Origin: Alteromonas sp. LOR
Lineage (GTDB): Bacteria; Pseudomonadota; Gammaproteobacteria; Enterobacterales; Alteromonadaceae
Assembly: GCF_000753865.1 (NCBI RefSeq)
Contig: NZ_JQFW01000057.1
Coordinates: 416,223 to 480,222 of the forward strand
DNA: 64,000 nucleotides
Direction of reading: 5' to 3'
Every line of letters starts with the position of its first letter. Within the stretch, counting starts at the first letter, position 1. Shown piece after piece: positions 46,520 to 55,303 of the stretch. Below the pieces are notes generated by a model. The model had not been told where the DNA came from and did no database searches. It worked only from the letters and a program-made list of their open reading frames with translations. The position numbers were made by a program, and so were the translations under genes.

Positions 46520-47356
46520 ATGGCTAATGTAAATCAGTCACAAACTAACATCCCTTTGCTAGGAGTAGGCACGTTTCGTTTAAAAGACGATGAAGCCTAT
46601 AACAGTGTGACAATGGCACTTGAAGTAGGTTTTCGTCATATCGATACGGCCCAAATTTACGGCAACGAAGAAGCTGTAGGCCGTGCTATTAAAGACGCTA
46701 TTACAAACAATGTCGTGGCTCGAAAAGACCTTTACGTTACTACCAAGGTATGGAACGACAAGCTAAATAAAACAAGCTTTGTGGATAGTGTTAGAGAGAG
46801 TTTAGAAAAGCTTCAGCTGTCGTACGTTGACCTATTACTGATTCATTGGCCGGCACCGGAAAACGGCGAAAGCATGGAAGAGTACCTAGGTGAATTGCTG
46901 CGCGTTAAGGAGCTGGGGCTGACAAAAGAAATTGGTATTTCTAACTTCACCGTGGCACAAATTGAAGAAGCGGTGAGTGTGTTAGGTGAGGGGGTGATCG
47001 CCACGAATCAGGTAGAGGTGCATCCTTATCTCACGAATGAAAAAGTGCGTGGAGCGTGCGAGAAATATGGCATCACAGTTACAGGGTATATGCCTTTTGC
47101 TGTTGGTAAAGTTCTAAAAGATGAGACCATTACCGCTATTGCGGATAAGCATGGCGTAAGCGCTGCTGAAGTGGTTATAGCCTGGGAGCTTGCACATGAT
47201 TTAGTGACTATCCCATCGTCCACCAAGCGCAAAAACCTGGAAACCAATTTCAAAGGGCTTGAACTGACGTTAGACGCAGACGATATCGCAAAAATTGACG
47301 CGTTAGATTGTGGCGATCGCCAAGCTAACCCCGATTTTTCACCTGCGTGGGATTAA
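46520..47356 (+). CDS. Aldo/keto reductase
   Basis: A 278-residue (alpha/beta)8 NADPH enzyme close to 2,5-diketo-D-gluconate reductases and methylglyoxal reductases. The catalytic tetrad is Asp and Tyr in FRHIDTAQIYGNEEAVG, Lys in VTTKVW and His in LLIHWP; NADPH is bound via IPSSTKRKNLETNF. AAGGAGG precedes the start. Third gene of the MFS-LLM operon. Likely role is detoxification of reactive carbonyls; the specific substrate is unproved. Confidence 0.93.
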   Translation: MANVNQSQTNIPLLGVGTFRLKDDEAYNSVTMALEVGFRHIDTAQIYGNEEAVGRAIKDAITNNVVARKDLYVTTKVWNDKLNKTSFVDSVRESLEKLQLSYVDLLLIHWPAPENGESMEEYLGELLRVKELGLTKEIGISNFTVAQIEEAVSVLGEGVIATNQVEVHPYLTNEKVRGACEKYGITVTGYMPFAVGKVLKDETITAIADKHGVSAAEVVIAWELAHDLVTIPSSTKRKNLETNFKGLELTLDADDIAKIDALDCGDRQANPDFSPAWD

Positions 47357-47386
47357 TCGGGAAAATCACCTTGTTAAGGAGTTATT

Positions 47387-47470
47387 ATGCAAGCAAACGT
47401 TTGGCAATTCGCACACGCCGGTGCAGCACTGGTACAAAATATACGTGAGTTTTCTGAGCCGGATTGGTGA
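47387..47470 (+). pseudogene. Short open frame, possible truncated zinc-dependent alcohol dehydrogenase
   Basis: A 27-codon frame begins 30 bases after the aldo-keto reductase stop with a strong AAGGAG site. The peptide (MQANVWQFAHAGAALVQN, then IREFSEPDW) resembles the N-terminus of a zinc alcohol dehydrogenase, but a stop ends it and no other frame downstream continues such a domain. It may be the stub of a lost fourth gene of the operon, or a small peptide. Confidence 0.35.
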
Positions 47471-47508
47471 AAGACGTAATGGAACCTTTCGAGTTGCTTC
47501 GCAAACTC

Positions 47509-47545
47509 ATGGTAGTGATCAAGTCATTTTGACCACTACCATTTT
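47509..47545 (+). terminator. Likely terminator of the MFS-LLM-aldo/keto reductase operon
   Basis: ATGGTAGTG (47509-47517) pairs with CACTACCAT (47534-47542), and TCAA pairs with TTGA inside across one mismatch; TTT follows. The T run is short. Confidence 0.6.
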
Positions 47546-47654
47546 AGCTGTTTCAGTAACGCTTCCCTGGACTTCCCAACGTTATCTTTTTGGATACGCT
47601 TGGGCTACAGAAAGTGATTTTGATTTGAAAGATCGATTGTCGTTATGCCTGTCA

Positions 47655-48752
47655 TTATGATAGCGAGCCAAGGGATTTTCCTGAATACTGCTCTAACTCG
47701 TCTGTTCGACCTTCTTTAATTTTGTTCGCCCAACTTGGGTCTTGAAGCAAGGCTCTACCAACAGCCACTAAATCAAATTCCCCTGCATCGAGGCGCTCTA
47801 ATAAATCGTCCACTGAGCGAGTGCTGGAGTCTTGCCCTTTAAATGCACCAAAGAAATCGTCATTTAAGCCTACTGAGCCCACAGTGATTGTTGGTTTTCC
47901 GGTAATTTTCTTAGTCCACCCAGCTAAATTTAATTCACTGCCATCAAACTCATTCTCCCAATACCTGCGCTGAGAACAATGAAATATATCAACACCAGCC
48001 TCGCTAAGTGGCTGTAAAAACTGCTCTAGTTCTTGAGGAGATTTTGCAAGTCGAGCGGTGTAGTCCTGCTGTTTCCATTGAGAGTATCGAAGCACAATGG
48101 GATAGTCTTTTGAAGTTGCAGCGCGAATAGCTTTGATAATCTCAACGGCAAAACGGCCTCGATTTTCCATGCTGCCACCCCAACTATCGGTGCGTTGATT
48201 AGTGCCTTCCCAGAAAAACTGGTCAACTAAATACCCATGAGCCCCATGAATTTCAACACCGTCCATACCAATCCGTTGAGCGTCAGCTGCAGCTTCAGCG
48301 AACGCTTCAATCACAGATTCGATATGCGCTACGGTCATTGGTTCTGCACCTTGCTTACCCGGTTTAAACAAACCAGAAGGCCCGGCACTTGGCAGCTCTG
48401 GGAAAGGCGCATTTTCTGCAACACGAGCCATACCTACATGCCATATTTGTGGCATTATTTTGCCGCCAGCATTGTGAACTTCATCTACGACTTGTTTCCA
48501 GCCTGCAAGGGCATCTTCGCCGTGAAAACGTGGGATTGTTGCGCCCATCGTAGCGACTTTATCGTTTACGGTTGTGCCTTCAGTAATAATGAGTCCAGTT
48601 CCGCCCTCGGCACGTCGTCGATAATATCCAGCAACATCGCTTGTTGGTATGCCATCGGGTGAGAACTGTCTCGTCATTGGTGCCATTACAATACGATTGT
48701 CCAGCGATAAGCTTTTATTATTGAACGATGAAAACAGGGTAGTCTTAGACAT
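47655..48752 (-). CDS. Old Yellow Enzyme family NADH:flavin oxidoreductase
   Basis: A 365-residue FMN enzyme from the ATG at 48752, preceded by AAGGAAC. Barrel segments are NRIVMAPMTR near the N-terminus, GYYRRRAEGGTGLIITEGT, PQIWHVGMAR, VEIHGAHGYLVDQFFW (His pair of the active site), NRTDSWGGSMENRGRF-like NQRTDSWGGSMENRGRF and DLVAVGRALLQDP. It reduces activated alkenes or nitro compounds. It is convergent with the LLM/aldo-keto operon, forming a redox-enzyme cluster. Confidence 0.92.
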   Translation of the reverse strand: MSKTTLFSSFNNKSLSLDNRIVMAPMTRQFSPDGIPTSDVAGYYRRRAEGGTGLIITEGTTVNDKVATMGATIPRFHGEDALAGWKQVVDEVHNAGGKIMPQIWHVGMARVAENAPFPELPSAGPSGLFKPGKQGAEPMTVAHIESVIEAFAEAAADAQRIGMDGVEIHGAHGYLVDQFFWEGTNQRTDSWGGSMENRGRFAVEIIKAIRAATSKDYPIVLRYSQWKQQDYTARLAKSPQELEQFLQPLSEAGVDIFHCSQRRYWENEFDGSELNLAGWTKKITGKPTITVGSVGLNDDFFGAFKGQDSSTRSVDDLLERLDAGEFDLVAVGRALLQDPSWANKIKEGRTDELEQYSGKSLGSLS

Positions 48753-48922
48753 TGAAGTTCCTTTCAAGTTGTTTGGGGCATGCACGTTAATATGGGATAG
48801 CTAATTCGGCAAAACTTAACATCAAATTCAATCGTACACACCAAGGAATATCGATACTAAAACGGGTGGGGCACAAGTCAATTTTCTTTTTCTGATAGTG
48901 GGTTATAAATGAGGAGAGCTCT

Positions 48923-48964
48923 ATGACGTCAACAATAAAAGCCCGCTGTGCATATCGCCTGTAA
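48923..48964 (+). CDS. Possible 13-codon leader peptide
   Basis: ATG at 48923, right after GAGGAGAGCTCT, opens a 13-residue frame (MTSTIKARCAYRL) whose stop lies in one arm of the hairpin at 48938-49003. There is no plus-strand gene directly downstream, so translation is speculative. Confidence 0.25.
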   Translation: MTSTIKARCAYRL

Positions 48965-49003
48965 CAACTGCGTTATTGTTACATGGGGCAAGCAGCGGGC
49001 TTT
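48938..49003 (-). terminator. Composite hairpin terminator downstream of the secreted small protein gene
   Basis: AAAGCCCGCTG (48938-48948) pairs with CAGCGGGCTTT (48993-49003), and TGTAACAA (48960-48967) pairs with TTGTTACA (48976-48983) inside it. On the minus strand it ends in TTTTATT, 36 bases after the stop of the gene at 49039. Confidence 0.7.
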
Positions 49004-49038
49004 GTTTTATGTCACTCGTTGTTCTTCGTATGGCGATA

Positions 49039-49434
49039 TTACTTCGCTGATTCAAACGCGACACGTATCTCTTTGGGCGGCGCTGTATCTACACTGGCAA
49101 TGGTATCTCTAATTTCTACTACACCACGGCGAGTGGGGCGGTGATGCCTTTTCAACACAGATAATGTGCCAACTGCACCGTATTTTTCAGCAAAATCGAC
49201 CACGCTTAATCCATTGCAAATTAACCCATTGGCAATAGCGCTGTAGGTTTTACTCACAATTTTCGTTCCAACCATCATTTTCTTTACATCTCTTCGCAAT
49301 CCATGACCGTCGTCAGTTGCAGCGTGCCGACATATCGAGATCAATCTTTCTTCGGTATAAGCAGAGGCTGCACTTGAAAACAAAAAGCCAGTAGATAGTA
49401 GGGCACCTACCATGTAAATCGTGGAGTTTTTCAT
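49039..49434 (-). CDS. Small secreted protein, DUF3718-like
   Basis: A 131-residue protein with a signal peptide (MVGALLSTGFLFSSAASA). The mature part has two Cys in RLISICRHAATDD and GLICNGLSVVDFAEKYGA, which looks like the DUF3718 pattern of short periplasmic proteins in Alteromonadales; I am not certain of the family. Function unknown. It is divergent from a one-domain winged-helix regulator, whose operator-like palindromes lie between them. Confidence 0.8.
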   Translation of the reverse strand: MKNSTIYMVGALLSTGFLFSSAASAYTEERLISICRHAATDDGHGLRRDVKKMMVGTKIVSKTYSAIANGLICNGLSVVDFAEKYGAVGTLSVLKRHHRPTRRGVVEIRDTIASVDTAPPKEIRVAFESAK

Positions 49435-49519
49435 GTTGTATATTCCTTTTCACATAGAATGAAGTTATGGGGTAGAAGGCTGCTAACCGCATTGCAGCTA
49501 ATGTCAGAATAGGTGCTGA

Positions 49520-49559
49520 ATCATGTTTAACCATGACACTCGAGTGTCGAGTTCATGAT
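49520..49559. promoter_or_regulatory. Nested palindrome in the divergent promoter region
   Basis: GACACTCGAGTGTC (49535-49548) is a perfect 14-base palindrome, flanked by ATCATG (49520-49525) and CATGAT (49554-49559). A plausible operator; the binding protein is unknown. Confidence 0.65.
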
Positions 49560-49603
49560 AAAAATAAACGAAAGAAATTCATTACCTTGAACGAGAACGT
49601 CAT

Positions 49604-49650
49604 TGTTTAATCATGGATGAACCATGGCTTTATCATCTATGTGGTATACT
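49604..49650 (+). promoter_or_regulatory. Promoter of the winged-helix regulator gene with a second operator copy
   Basis: TGTTTAATCATG (49604-49615) repeats TGTTTAACCATG at 49524-49535, 80 bases apart. An extended -10 (TG at 49642-49643, one base, TATACT at 49645-49650) follows without a good -35, which suggests activation. Confidence 0.55.
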
Positions 49651-49677
49651 AAAGTCTTAAAGATATCGGGGTAAACC

Positions 49678-50052
49678 ATGAAAACCGTTGCCAAAACCCT
49701 GATGTACGAGTCGGAAACACGAAGGTTAGTCCGCTCGGATGGGCAATATGTTTCTTTATCACCAGCATGCTCTCGGCTACTGACAAGTTTAATTGAGGCT
49801 GAGTCTAAAGGTGTACCAAGAGATGAACTTCGCAGTATTGTATGGGGCCATCGTTACGTAAGTGATGACGCCATAAATCACCTTGTCTGTCGATTAAGGC
49901 GGAAAATCAGTGCTTTGTGTGAAACACAGGAATGGGAAATTGAGACACTTCCGTGCCAAGGGTACCGGCTGTTGATAAAAACTCCACCGCCCGTTGGATT
50001 TCTATCCAAAGTTATCAATCAACTTAATACACTATGGCAATCTCGCCCTTAA
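49678..50052 (+). CDS. Single-domain OmpR/PhoB-type winged-helix regulator
   Basis: A 124-residue protein that is just a Trans_reg_C winged helix: strands LMYESETRRLVRSDGQYVSLS, helix with PRDELRSIVWGHRYVSDDAINHLVCRLRRKI (recognition helix) and wing IETLPCQGYRLL. There is no receiver domain and no membrane segment, unlike PhoB or ToxR/CadC. A basic tail follows. The start has GGGG upstream. Repeated operator-like sites upstream suggest autoregulation and control of the divergent secreted-protein gene. Confidence 0.88.
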   Translation: MKTVAKTLMYESETRRLVRSDGQYVSLSPACSRLLTSLIEAESKGVPRDELRSIVWGHRYVSDDAINHLVCRLRRKISALCETQEWEIETLPCQGYRLLIKTPPPVGFLSKVINQLNTLWQSRP

Positions 50053-50163
50053 ACCAATTTGCAGCAGTTTAAATCGCATATGCTTATATGTCGGCCATGC
50101 TGAACTACGTTCAAGTGTGAACGTTGGTAGTGGGACCGAGTTTTTTTTGCTGTGCTTGGGATA

Positions 50164-50436
50164 TTAAAGCGGGACTTTTATTTTCAACGGCTTTTTTGCT
50201 ACGCAGCAGCAGGGCAGTATCTCGTCGTCATCAATAAAGGCGAGAGGGTCGGTGGTGTATTCCACTTCACCTTCAAGAAGCTTGGTTCTACACGCTCCAC
50301 AAAAGCCTTCTCTGCAATGATAGTGAATATTGATACCAGCGGCTTCAATAGCGCTTAATAGGGTTTTATCGGTAGGGGCGCTAATTTGCCCCACATCAAC
50401 AATGTCGATGCGGAGCATCTCGTTACTGCTATTCAT
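50164..50436 (-). CDS. yfaE: 2Fe-2S ferredoxin of class Ia ribonucleotide reductase
   Basis: A 90-residue plant-type ferredoxin. Cluster cysteines lie in HCREGFCGACRTKLLEG and in LPCCCVAKKPLK. YfaE maintains the diferric-tyrosyl cofactor of NrdB. It begins 12 bases after the nrdB stop, completing the nrdA-nrdB-yfaE operon. Confidence 0.93.
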   Translation of the reverse strand: MNSSNEMLRIDIVDVGQISAPTDKTLLSAIEAAGINIHYHCREGFCGACRTKLLEGEVEYTTDPLAFIDDDEILPCCCVAKKPLKIKVPL

Positions 50437-50448
50437 TAAACTGCGTAA

Positions 50449-51579
50449 TTACAGTTCAAAGTCAGCAAAGTCTTCTTCACTTACCGCTGAGTCAATTTGA
50501 CCAACAAGGTAAGAGCTAATCTCAGACTCTTGAGGAGCTACCTGTACGTTGTCTGAATTAAGATAGTTATTCATCCAAGGCAGTGGGTTACTGCTAACGT
50601 CAAACGGTGCGTCGAAGCCAATGGCAGTCATACGCTGATTAGCAATGTACTCTACATAAGAACACAATATTTCCTTATTCAGGCCGATCATAGAACCGTT
50701 TTGGAATAAGTAATCTGCCCATTCTTTTTCTTGCTCAACGGCGTTCATAAAGATAGCGCGAGCTTCGTCTTTACATTCTTCTGCAATTTGCGCCATTTCA
50801 GGGTCGTCTTTACCCTTCGCCCACAAATTTAATACATGTTGCGTTGAAGACAAGTGAAGATTTTCGTCGCGAGCAATTAGACGGATAATTTTTGAATTAC
50901 CTTCCATCAGCTTGCGTTCAGCAAATGCGAACGTACATGCAAAAGAGACATAAAAACGAATTGCTTCAAGGGCATTCACAGAGTTCATGCAAAGGTATAG
51001 TTTTTTCTTAAGCTCGTACATATTGATTGTGTGTGCAACACCGTCAACCGTATGCACGCCTTCGCCTTGGGTTTGCCAAAGCTGGGTTGCAAAAATCAAA
51101 TCGTCGTAGTATTTAGAAATATCAGCGGCACGGCGCTTTATTTCATCATTTACCACGATGTCGTCAAAGATTTCACTTGGATCAGAAAACAAGTTACGCA
51201 ATATGTGCGTGTAAGAGCGCGAGTGAATAGTCTCGTAAAAAGACCACGTCTCTACCCAGGTTTCTAATTCAGGCAGTGAAATGATTGGCAAGAACGCAAT
51301 GTTAGGGCTTCTGCCTTGTACCGAATCAAGTAATGTTTGGTACTTAAGGTTAGAAATGAAAATGTGCTTCTCTGGCTCGGTTAATTTTTGAAAATCAACG
51401 CGATCTCGAGTGACATCAACTTCTTCAGGGCGCCAGAAAAAACTTATCTGTTTTTCAATAAGCTTTTCGAAAATGGCATGCTTCTGCTGGTCGTAGCGTG
51501 CAACGTTTACGGGGTTGCCGAAAAACATTGGCTCTAGCAACGGATTTGTACTTTGTTGATTAAACGTAGTGTATTTCAT
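50449..51579 (-). CDS. nrdB: Ribonucleoside-diphosphate reductase 1 beta subunit
   Basis: A 376-residue class Ia small subunit carrying the diiron-tyrosyl radical. The radical Tyr lies in [12 protein letters not shown]; iron ligands come from [14 protein letters not shown], the ETIHSRSY helix and [15 protein letters not shown]. The C-terminal tail ([11 protein letters not shown]) is the part that docks on NrdA. The gene follows nrdA by 107 bases. Confidence 0.97.
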   Translation of the reverse strand: MKYTTFNQQSTNPLLEPMFFGNPVNVARYDQQKHAIFEKLIEKQISFFWRPEEVDVTRDRVDFQKLTEPEKHIFISNLKYQTLLDSVQGRSPNIAFLPIISLPELETWVETWSFYETIHSRSYTHILRNLFSDPSEIFDDIVVNDEIKRRAADISKYYDDLIFATQLWQTQGEGVHTVDGVAHTINMYELKKKLYLCMNSVNALEAIRFYVSFACTFAFAERKLMEGNSKIIRLIARDENLHLSSTQHVLNLWAKGKDDPEMAQIAEECKDEARAIFMNAVEQEKEWADYLFQNGSMIGLNKEILCSYVEYIANQRMTAIGFDAPFDVSSNPLPWMNNYLNSDNVQVAPQESEISSYLVGQIDSAVSEEDFADFEL

Positions 51580-51686
51580 GATGACCTAACTAAAAACTTA
51601 ATGATAAACGCGTATTTTTATTTGTGTTCTTGCTGCTATCTATTACCTTGCGGCGCACCGCAAAGGCGCGTGCAGTCTCTAAATGC

Positions 51687-54008
51687 TTAGATTTTGCACG
51701 CACCGCCGGCACAATCGTCATCTTCTTCTATTACAACTTCTTCTTGACGAGGAAGTGGCTCACTAGCTTTTGTATCTAGTGCTGAAGTGTCTGACGCGCC
51801 GTCGCGGGTATTATGATAATACAATGTTTTCACGCCAAGCTTGTATGTTGTTAACAGGTCTTTAAGCAATAGCTTCATCGGAACCTTGTTACCATCAAAA
51901 CGGCTTGGATCGTAGTTTGTATTCGCTGAAATTGTCTGGTCGATAAACTTCTGCATAATACCCACTAATTGAAGATAGCCATCGTTAGATGGAATATCCC
52001 ATAATAATTCGTATTGATTTCTCAGAGTCTCATACTCTGGAACAACTTGTTTTAAAACACCGTCTTTACTGGACTTGATACTGATAAATCCACGAGGTGG
52101 CTCAATACCATTGGTCGCATTTGAGATTTGTGACGATGTTTCTGACGGCATCAAGGCCGACAGTGTCGAGTTGCGCAATCCGTGTGTTTTTACATCTTCA
52201 CGCAGTGCGTCCCAGTCGTATTGCAGAGGCTCATTGCATACCTTGTCTAAGTCACGCTTGTAACTGTCAATAGGCATTATACCTTGCGAGTAGGTTGTCT
52301 CATTAAACTTCGGACAGGCGCCTTTTTCTTTAGCGAGATTGTTTGATGCCTTAAGCAAATAATACTGCATTGCTTCGAACGTGCGGTGAACAAGACCGTT
52401 CGCACTGCCGTCAGAGTATTTAACGTTATTCTTCGCCAAGTAGTAGGCGAAGTTAATTACACCAACACCCAAAGTTCTACGACCCATAGTGGCGTTAAAC
52501 GCTGCTGGCACTGGATAGTCTTGGTAGTCTAATAAGTTGTCGAGTGCACGAACCGCTAGGTCTGCTAGCTCTTCAAATTCGTCTAATGACTTAATAGCCC
52601 CTAAATTAAATGCAGACAGTGTACACAACGCAATCTCGCCTTCTTCATCATTTACGTGCTGAAGCGGCTTAGTTGGAAGCGCTATTTCTAGACAAAGGTT
52701 ACTTTGACGTACCGGCGCTACTTCAGGGTTGAATGGGCTGTGAGTATTACAGTGATCCACATTTTGAAGATAAATACGGCCAGTACTTGCACGCTCTTGC
52801 ATAAACAAGCTGAACAATTCCATGGCTTTGATTTGTTTCTTGCGAATGCTGTCGTCATTTTCGTATTTAACGTACAGCTCTTCAAACTTATCTTGATCGG
52901 CAAAGAAGGCATCGTACAAACCAGGCACATCGGAAGGGCTGAACAATGAAATGTAGCCATCTTTCATCATGCGCTGATACATAAGCTTGTTAAACTGCAC
53001 ACCGTAGTCGAGGTGGCGAACGCGGTTCTCTTCAACACCACGGTTGTTTTTAAGTACTAAAAGCGATTCAACTTCCATGTGCCATAGTGGATAGAACAAG
53101 GTTGCTGCACCACCGCGAACTCCGCCTTGTGAACAACTTTTAACTGCCGTTTGGAAGTACTTGTAGAAAGGAATGCATCCAGTGTGGAATGCTTCACCAC
53201 CGCGAATTGGGCTACCTAGAGCACGAATACGCCCAGCATTCACTCCAATACCGGCACGTTGGCTCACGTACTTAACAATTGCGCTTGCAGTTGCATTAAT
53301 TGAATCTAGGCTATCGCCTGCTTCAATTAAAACGCATGAGCTGAACTGACGAGTAGGGGTTCTAACACCAGACATGATTGGCGTCGGTAATGAAAGTTTA
53401 AACGTAGACGCTGCGTCGTAGAAGCGTCGGATGTAATCCATACGAGTCGCTTTGTCATAATTCGCAAATAAACAGGCGGCAACTAAGATATATAGAAACT
53501 GTGCGCTTTCGTAGATTTCACCCGTAACACGGTTTTGAACAAGGTATTTCCCCTCGAGCTGTTTAACCGCGGCGTAGCTAAAGTTCATGTCGCGCCAATG
53601 GTCGATATACGTTTCCATTTCGGCGAACTCTTCAGCAGAGTAGTCTTCAAGGAGATGGCTATCGTATTTGCCCATTTCAACCATTTGCTTAACTTGGTCG
53701 ATAAGCGCTGGCGGCTCAAACTGTCCGTAGGCTTTTTTGCGTAGATGGAAGATAGCTAGACGTGCAGCAAGATATTGATAATCAGGGGCATCGGTAGAAA
53801 TGAGATCTGCCGCCGACTTGATTAATGTTTCGTGGATCTCGCTGGTATTAATGCCGTCAAAGAACTGTATTTGCGCTTTGATTTCAACTTGCGAAACAGA
53901 AACGTTACTAAGTCCTTTTGCCGCCCACGTTACTACTTTGTGGATTTTTTCTAAATCAATAGACTCTTTTTCACCATTTCGTTTGGTGACAAACAAATTA
54001 TCATTCAT
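51687..54008 (-). CDS. nrdA: Ribonucleoside-diphosphate reductase 1 alpha subunit
   Basis: A 773-residue class Ia large subunit reducing NDPs to dNDPs. An N-terminal ATP cone (VTKRNGEKESIDLEKIHKVV) gives dATP inhibition. Active-site cysteines are in FSSCVLIEAGDS and SNLCLEIALPT, and the C-terminal redox pair is in DDCAGGACKI. A 575-base region separates it from ubiG upstream, with NrdR-type boxes at the far end, so a long leader is likely. Confidence 0.97.
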   Translation of the reverse strand: MNDNLFVTKRNGEKESIDLEKIHKVVTWAAKGLSNVSVSQVEIKAQIQFFDGINTSEIHETLIKSAADLISTDAPDYQYLAARLAIFHLRKKAYGQFEPPALIDQVKQMVEMGKYDSHLLEDYSAEEFAEMETYIDHWRDMNFSYAAVKQLEGKYLVQNRVTGEIYESAQFLYILVAACLFANYDKATRMDYIRRFYDAASTFKLSLPTPIMSGVRTPTRQFSSCVLIEAGDSLDSINATASAIVKYVSQRAGIGVNAGRIRALGSPIRGGEAFHTGCIPFYKYFQTAVKSCSQGGVRGGAATLFYPLWHMEVESLLVLKNNRGVEENRVRHLDYGVQFNKLMYQRMMKDGYISLFSPSDVPGLYDAFFADQDKFEELYVKYENDDSIRKKQIKAMELFSLFMQERASTGRIYLQNVDHCNTHSPFNPEVAPVRQSNLCLEIALPTKPLQHVNDEEGEIALCTLSAFNLGAIKSLDEFEELADLAVRALDNLLDYQDYPVPAAFNATMGRRTLGVGVINFAYYLAKNNVKYSDGSANGLVHRTFEAMQYYLLKASNNLAKEKGACPKFNETTYSQGIMPIDSYKRDLDKVCNEPLQYDWDALREDVKTHGLRNSTLSALMPSETSSQISNATNGIEPPRGFISIKSSKDGVLKQVVPEYETLRNQYELLWDIPSNDGYLQLVGIMQKFIDQTISANTNYDPSRFDGNKVPMKLLLKDLLTTYKLGVKTLYYHNTRDGASDTSALDTKASEPLPRQEEVVIEEDDDCAGGACKI

Positions 54009-54531
54009 GTTACTTGGCCGTTATTCTGTTAGCGCATAAAGCGTGGGTTTAACACCCATTTTAGTTTTAATTCGTGTTGTGTTTCTAAGGTGTCTCGTTG
54101 TCATTTTTAGCGTGTCTGCACACAGCGTTAACCGCTGCTAGTGTGATGCTGTTTTTGCACTTATGCTCACATCATTAAACACACTAAAGCCGTCTGAACT
54201 GAAATACACGAGTAGAGACTGCTTAAAATTTTTTGCTTTTGTTGTGTCCAGTGAAAGCGTCGCGTAGAACTTGTTACGCGACGTCTGAGCTTTGATCCTG
54301 AAAAATTACTGCGGATCGCGCTTCGGACAGAACACAAGATAGTGAGGTTTTCGCTGTAATGCAACCCAATATCTGGTGGTATTTCAATCACTCAATCTGG
54401 CATAGTTTTTACGTTAGTGGAGACTAACTTTTTAGCGTTCTACAAGCGTTAATCAAACCAAATGCAAGCACTTTTGAGAAAAATGATCGAACGCTAAATT
54501 AATTTAATATTAAAAACGCTTTTTTATAAAA
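54009..54531 (-). other. Probable long nrdAB leader with a GC-rich hairpin
   Basis: No credible gene. A 9-bp perfect stem CGTCGCGTA (54258-54266) with TACGCGACG (54275-54283) lies in it. If the promoter by the NrdR boxes is right, the transcript has about 500 untranslated bases. Confidence 0.5.
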
Positions 54532-54552
54532 ACACGATATATGGTGTATGAA
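54523..54552 (-). promoter_or_regulatory. Candidate nrdAB promoter overlapping an NrdR box
   Basis: On the minus strand TTCATA (54552-54547), an 18-base spacer and TATAAA (54528-54523). The proximal NrdR-like box fills the spacer. Confidence 0.45.
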
Positions 54553-54579
54553 ATATCATCATGCCCCTACATATAGTGT
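54532..54579 (-). promoter_or_regulatory. Pair of NrdR-like boxes
   Basis: ACACGATATATGGTGT at 54532-54547 fits the published NrdR consensus (acaCwAtATaTwGtgt) except at the two W positions. A second site at 54564-54579 reads ACACTATATGTAGGGG on the minus strand. Centres are 32 bp apart, about three helical turns, as is typical of paired NrdR sites. Confidence 0.75.
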
Positions 54580-54583
54580 TAAC

Positions 54584-55303
54584 TTAATCTGGTACTACGG
54601 TATATAGTAGGTAATTAACATCCACATTATCAGCAGAAAGATAAAACCCTTGTGAGACCGGATCCATATGAAGGCCTGTCATGTCTCGGGGAAGTAAACC
54701 CGCAATGTCAGTCATCGACATGAGCTCAGAAGGCTTCAAGAACTTGCTGTGATCGTGAGTACCTTTAGGGACCAATTTAAGGACATATTCAGCACCGACG
54801 ATCCCCATCAAATATGACTTTATATTTCGATTAAGCGTAGAAAAGAACACGTGCCCTCCAGGCTTAGCTAGCGCAGCGCATGCGGAAACTACAGAGGCTG
54901 GATCTGGAACGTGTTCAAGCATCTCCATACAGGTGACTACATCAAACTTGCCAGCGTTATCAGCGGCAAAGTCCTCAGCAGTTGAGCAAACGTAGTCAAC
55001 TTTAGCTCCAGATTCCAGGCCGTGAAGCTTTGCCACTTCTAGAGAAGCTTGGGCCATGTCCAAGCCTGTGACTGCAGCGCCGGCTTTGGCCATTGACTCA
55101 GCCAGTATTCCACCACCGCAACCTATATCAATCACGGTTTTACCAAAGAGGCCTTGTGCATTTTGATTGATAAAGTCCAGACGAAGAGGGTTTATGAGGT
55201 GAAGGGGCTTAAACTCTCCCTCAGGGTCCCACCACCTAGAGGCGAGTTGAGAAAATTTATCAATTTCTTGTGGGTCTACATTTGTTACAGCTTTATTTGT
55301 CAT
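54584..55303 (-). CDS. ubiG: Ubiquinone biosynthesis O-methyltransferase
   Basis: A 239-residue SAM methyltransferase performing both O-methylations of ubiquinone synthesis. Motifs are [19 protein letters not shown] at the N-terminus, the SAM loop [16 protein letters not shown] and [12 protein letters not shown]. It is divergent from gyrA, an arrangement also found in E. coli. Confidence 0.95.
   Translation of the reverse strand: MTNKAVTNVDPQEIDKFSQLASRWWDPEGEFKPLHLINPLRLDFINQNAQGLFGKTVIDIGCGGGILAESMAKAGAAVTGLDMAQASLEVAKLHGLESGAKVDYVCSTAEDFAADNAGKFDVVTCMEMLEHVPDPASVVSACAALAKPGGHVFFSTLNRNIKSYLMGIVGAEYVLKLVPKGTHDHSKFLKPSELMSMTDIAGLLPRDMTGLHMDPVSQGFYLSADNVDVNYLLYTVVPD

Noticed and set aside
47310..47660. 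116-codon plus-strand frame after the aldo-keto reductase gene
   Set aside because: It begins inside that gene in another frame and crosses a terminator-like hairpin; the peptide lacks family features.
54167..54391. 74-codon minus-strand frame in the nrdA upstream region
   Set aside because: No ribosome binding site, and it is interrupted by the GC-rich hairpin; composition is not protein-like.
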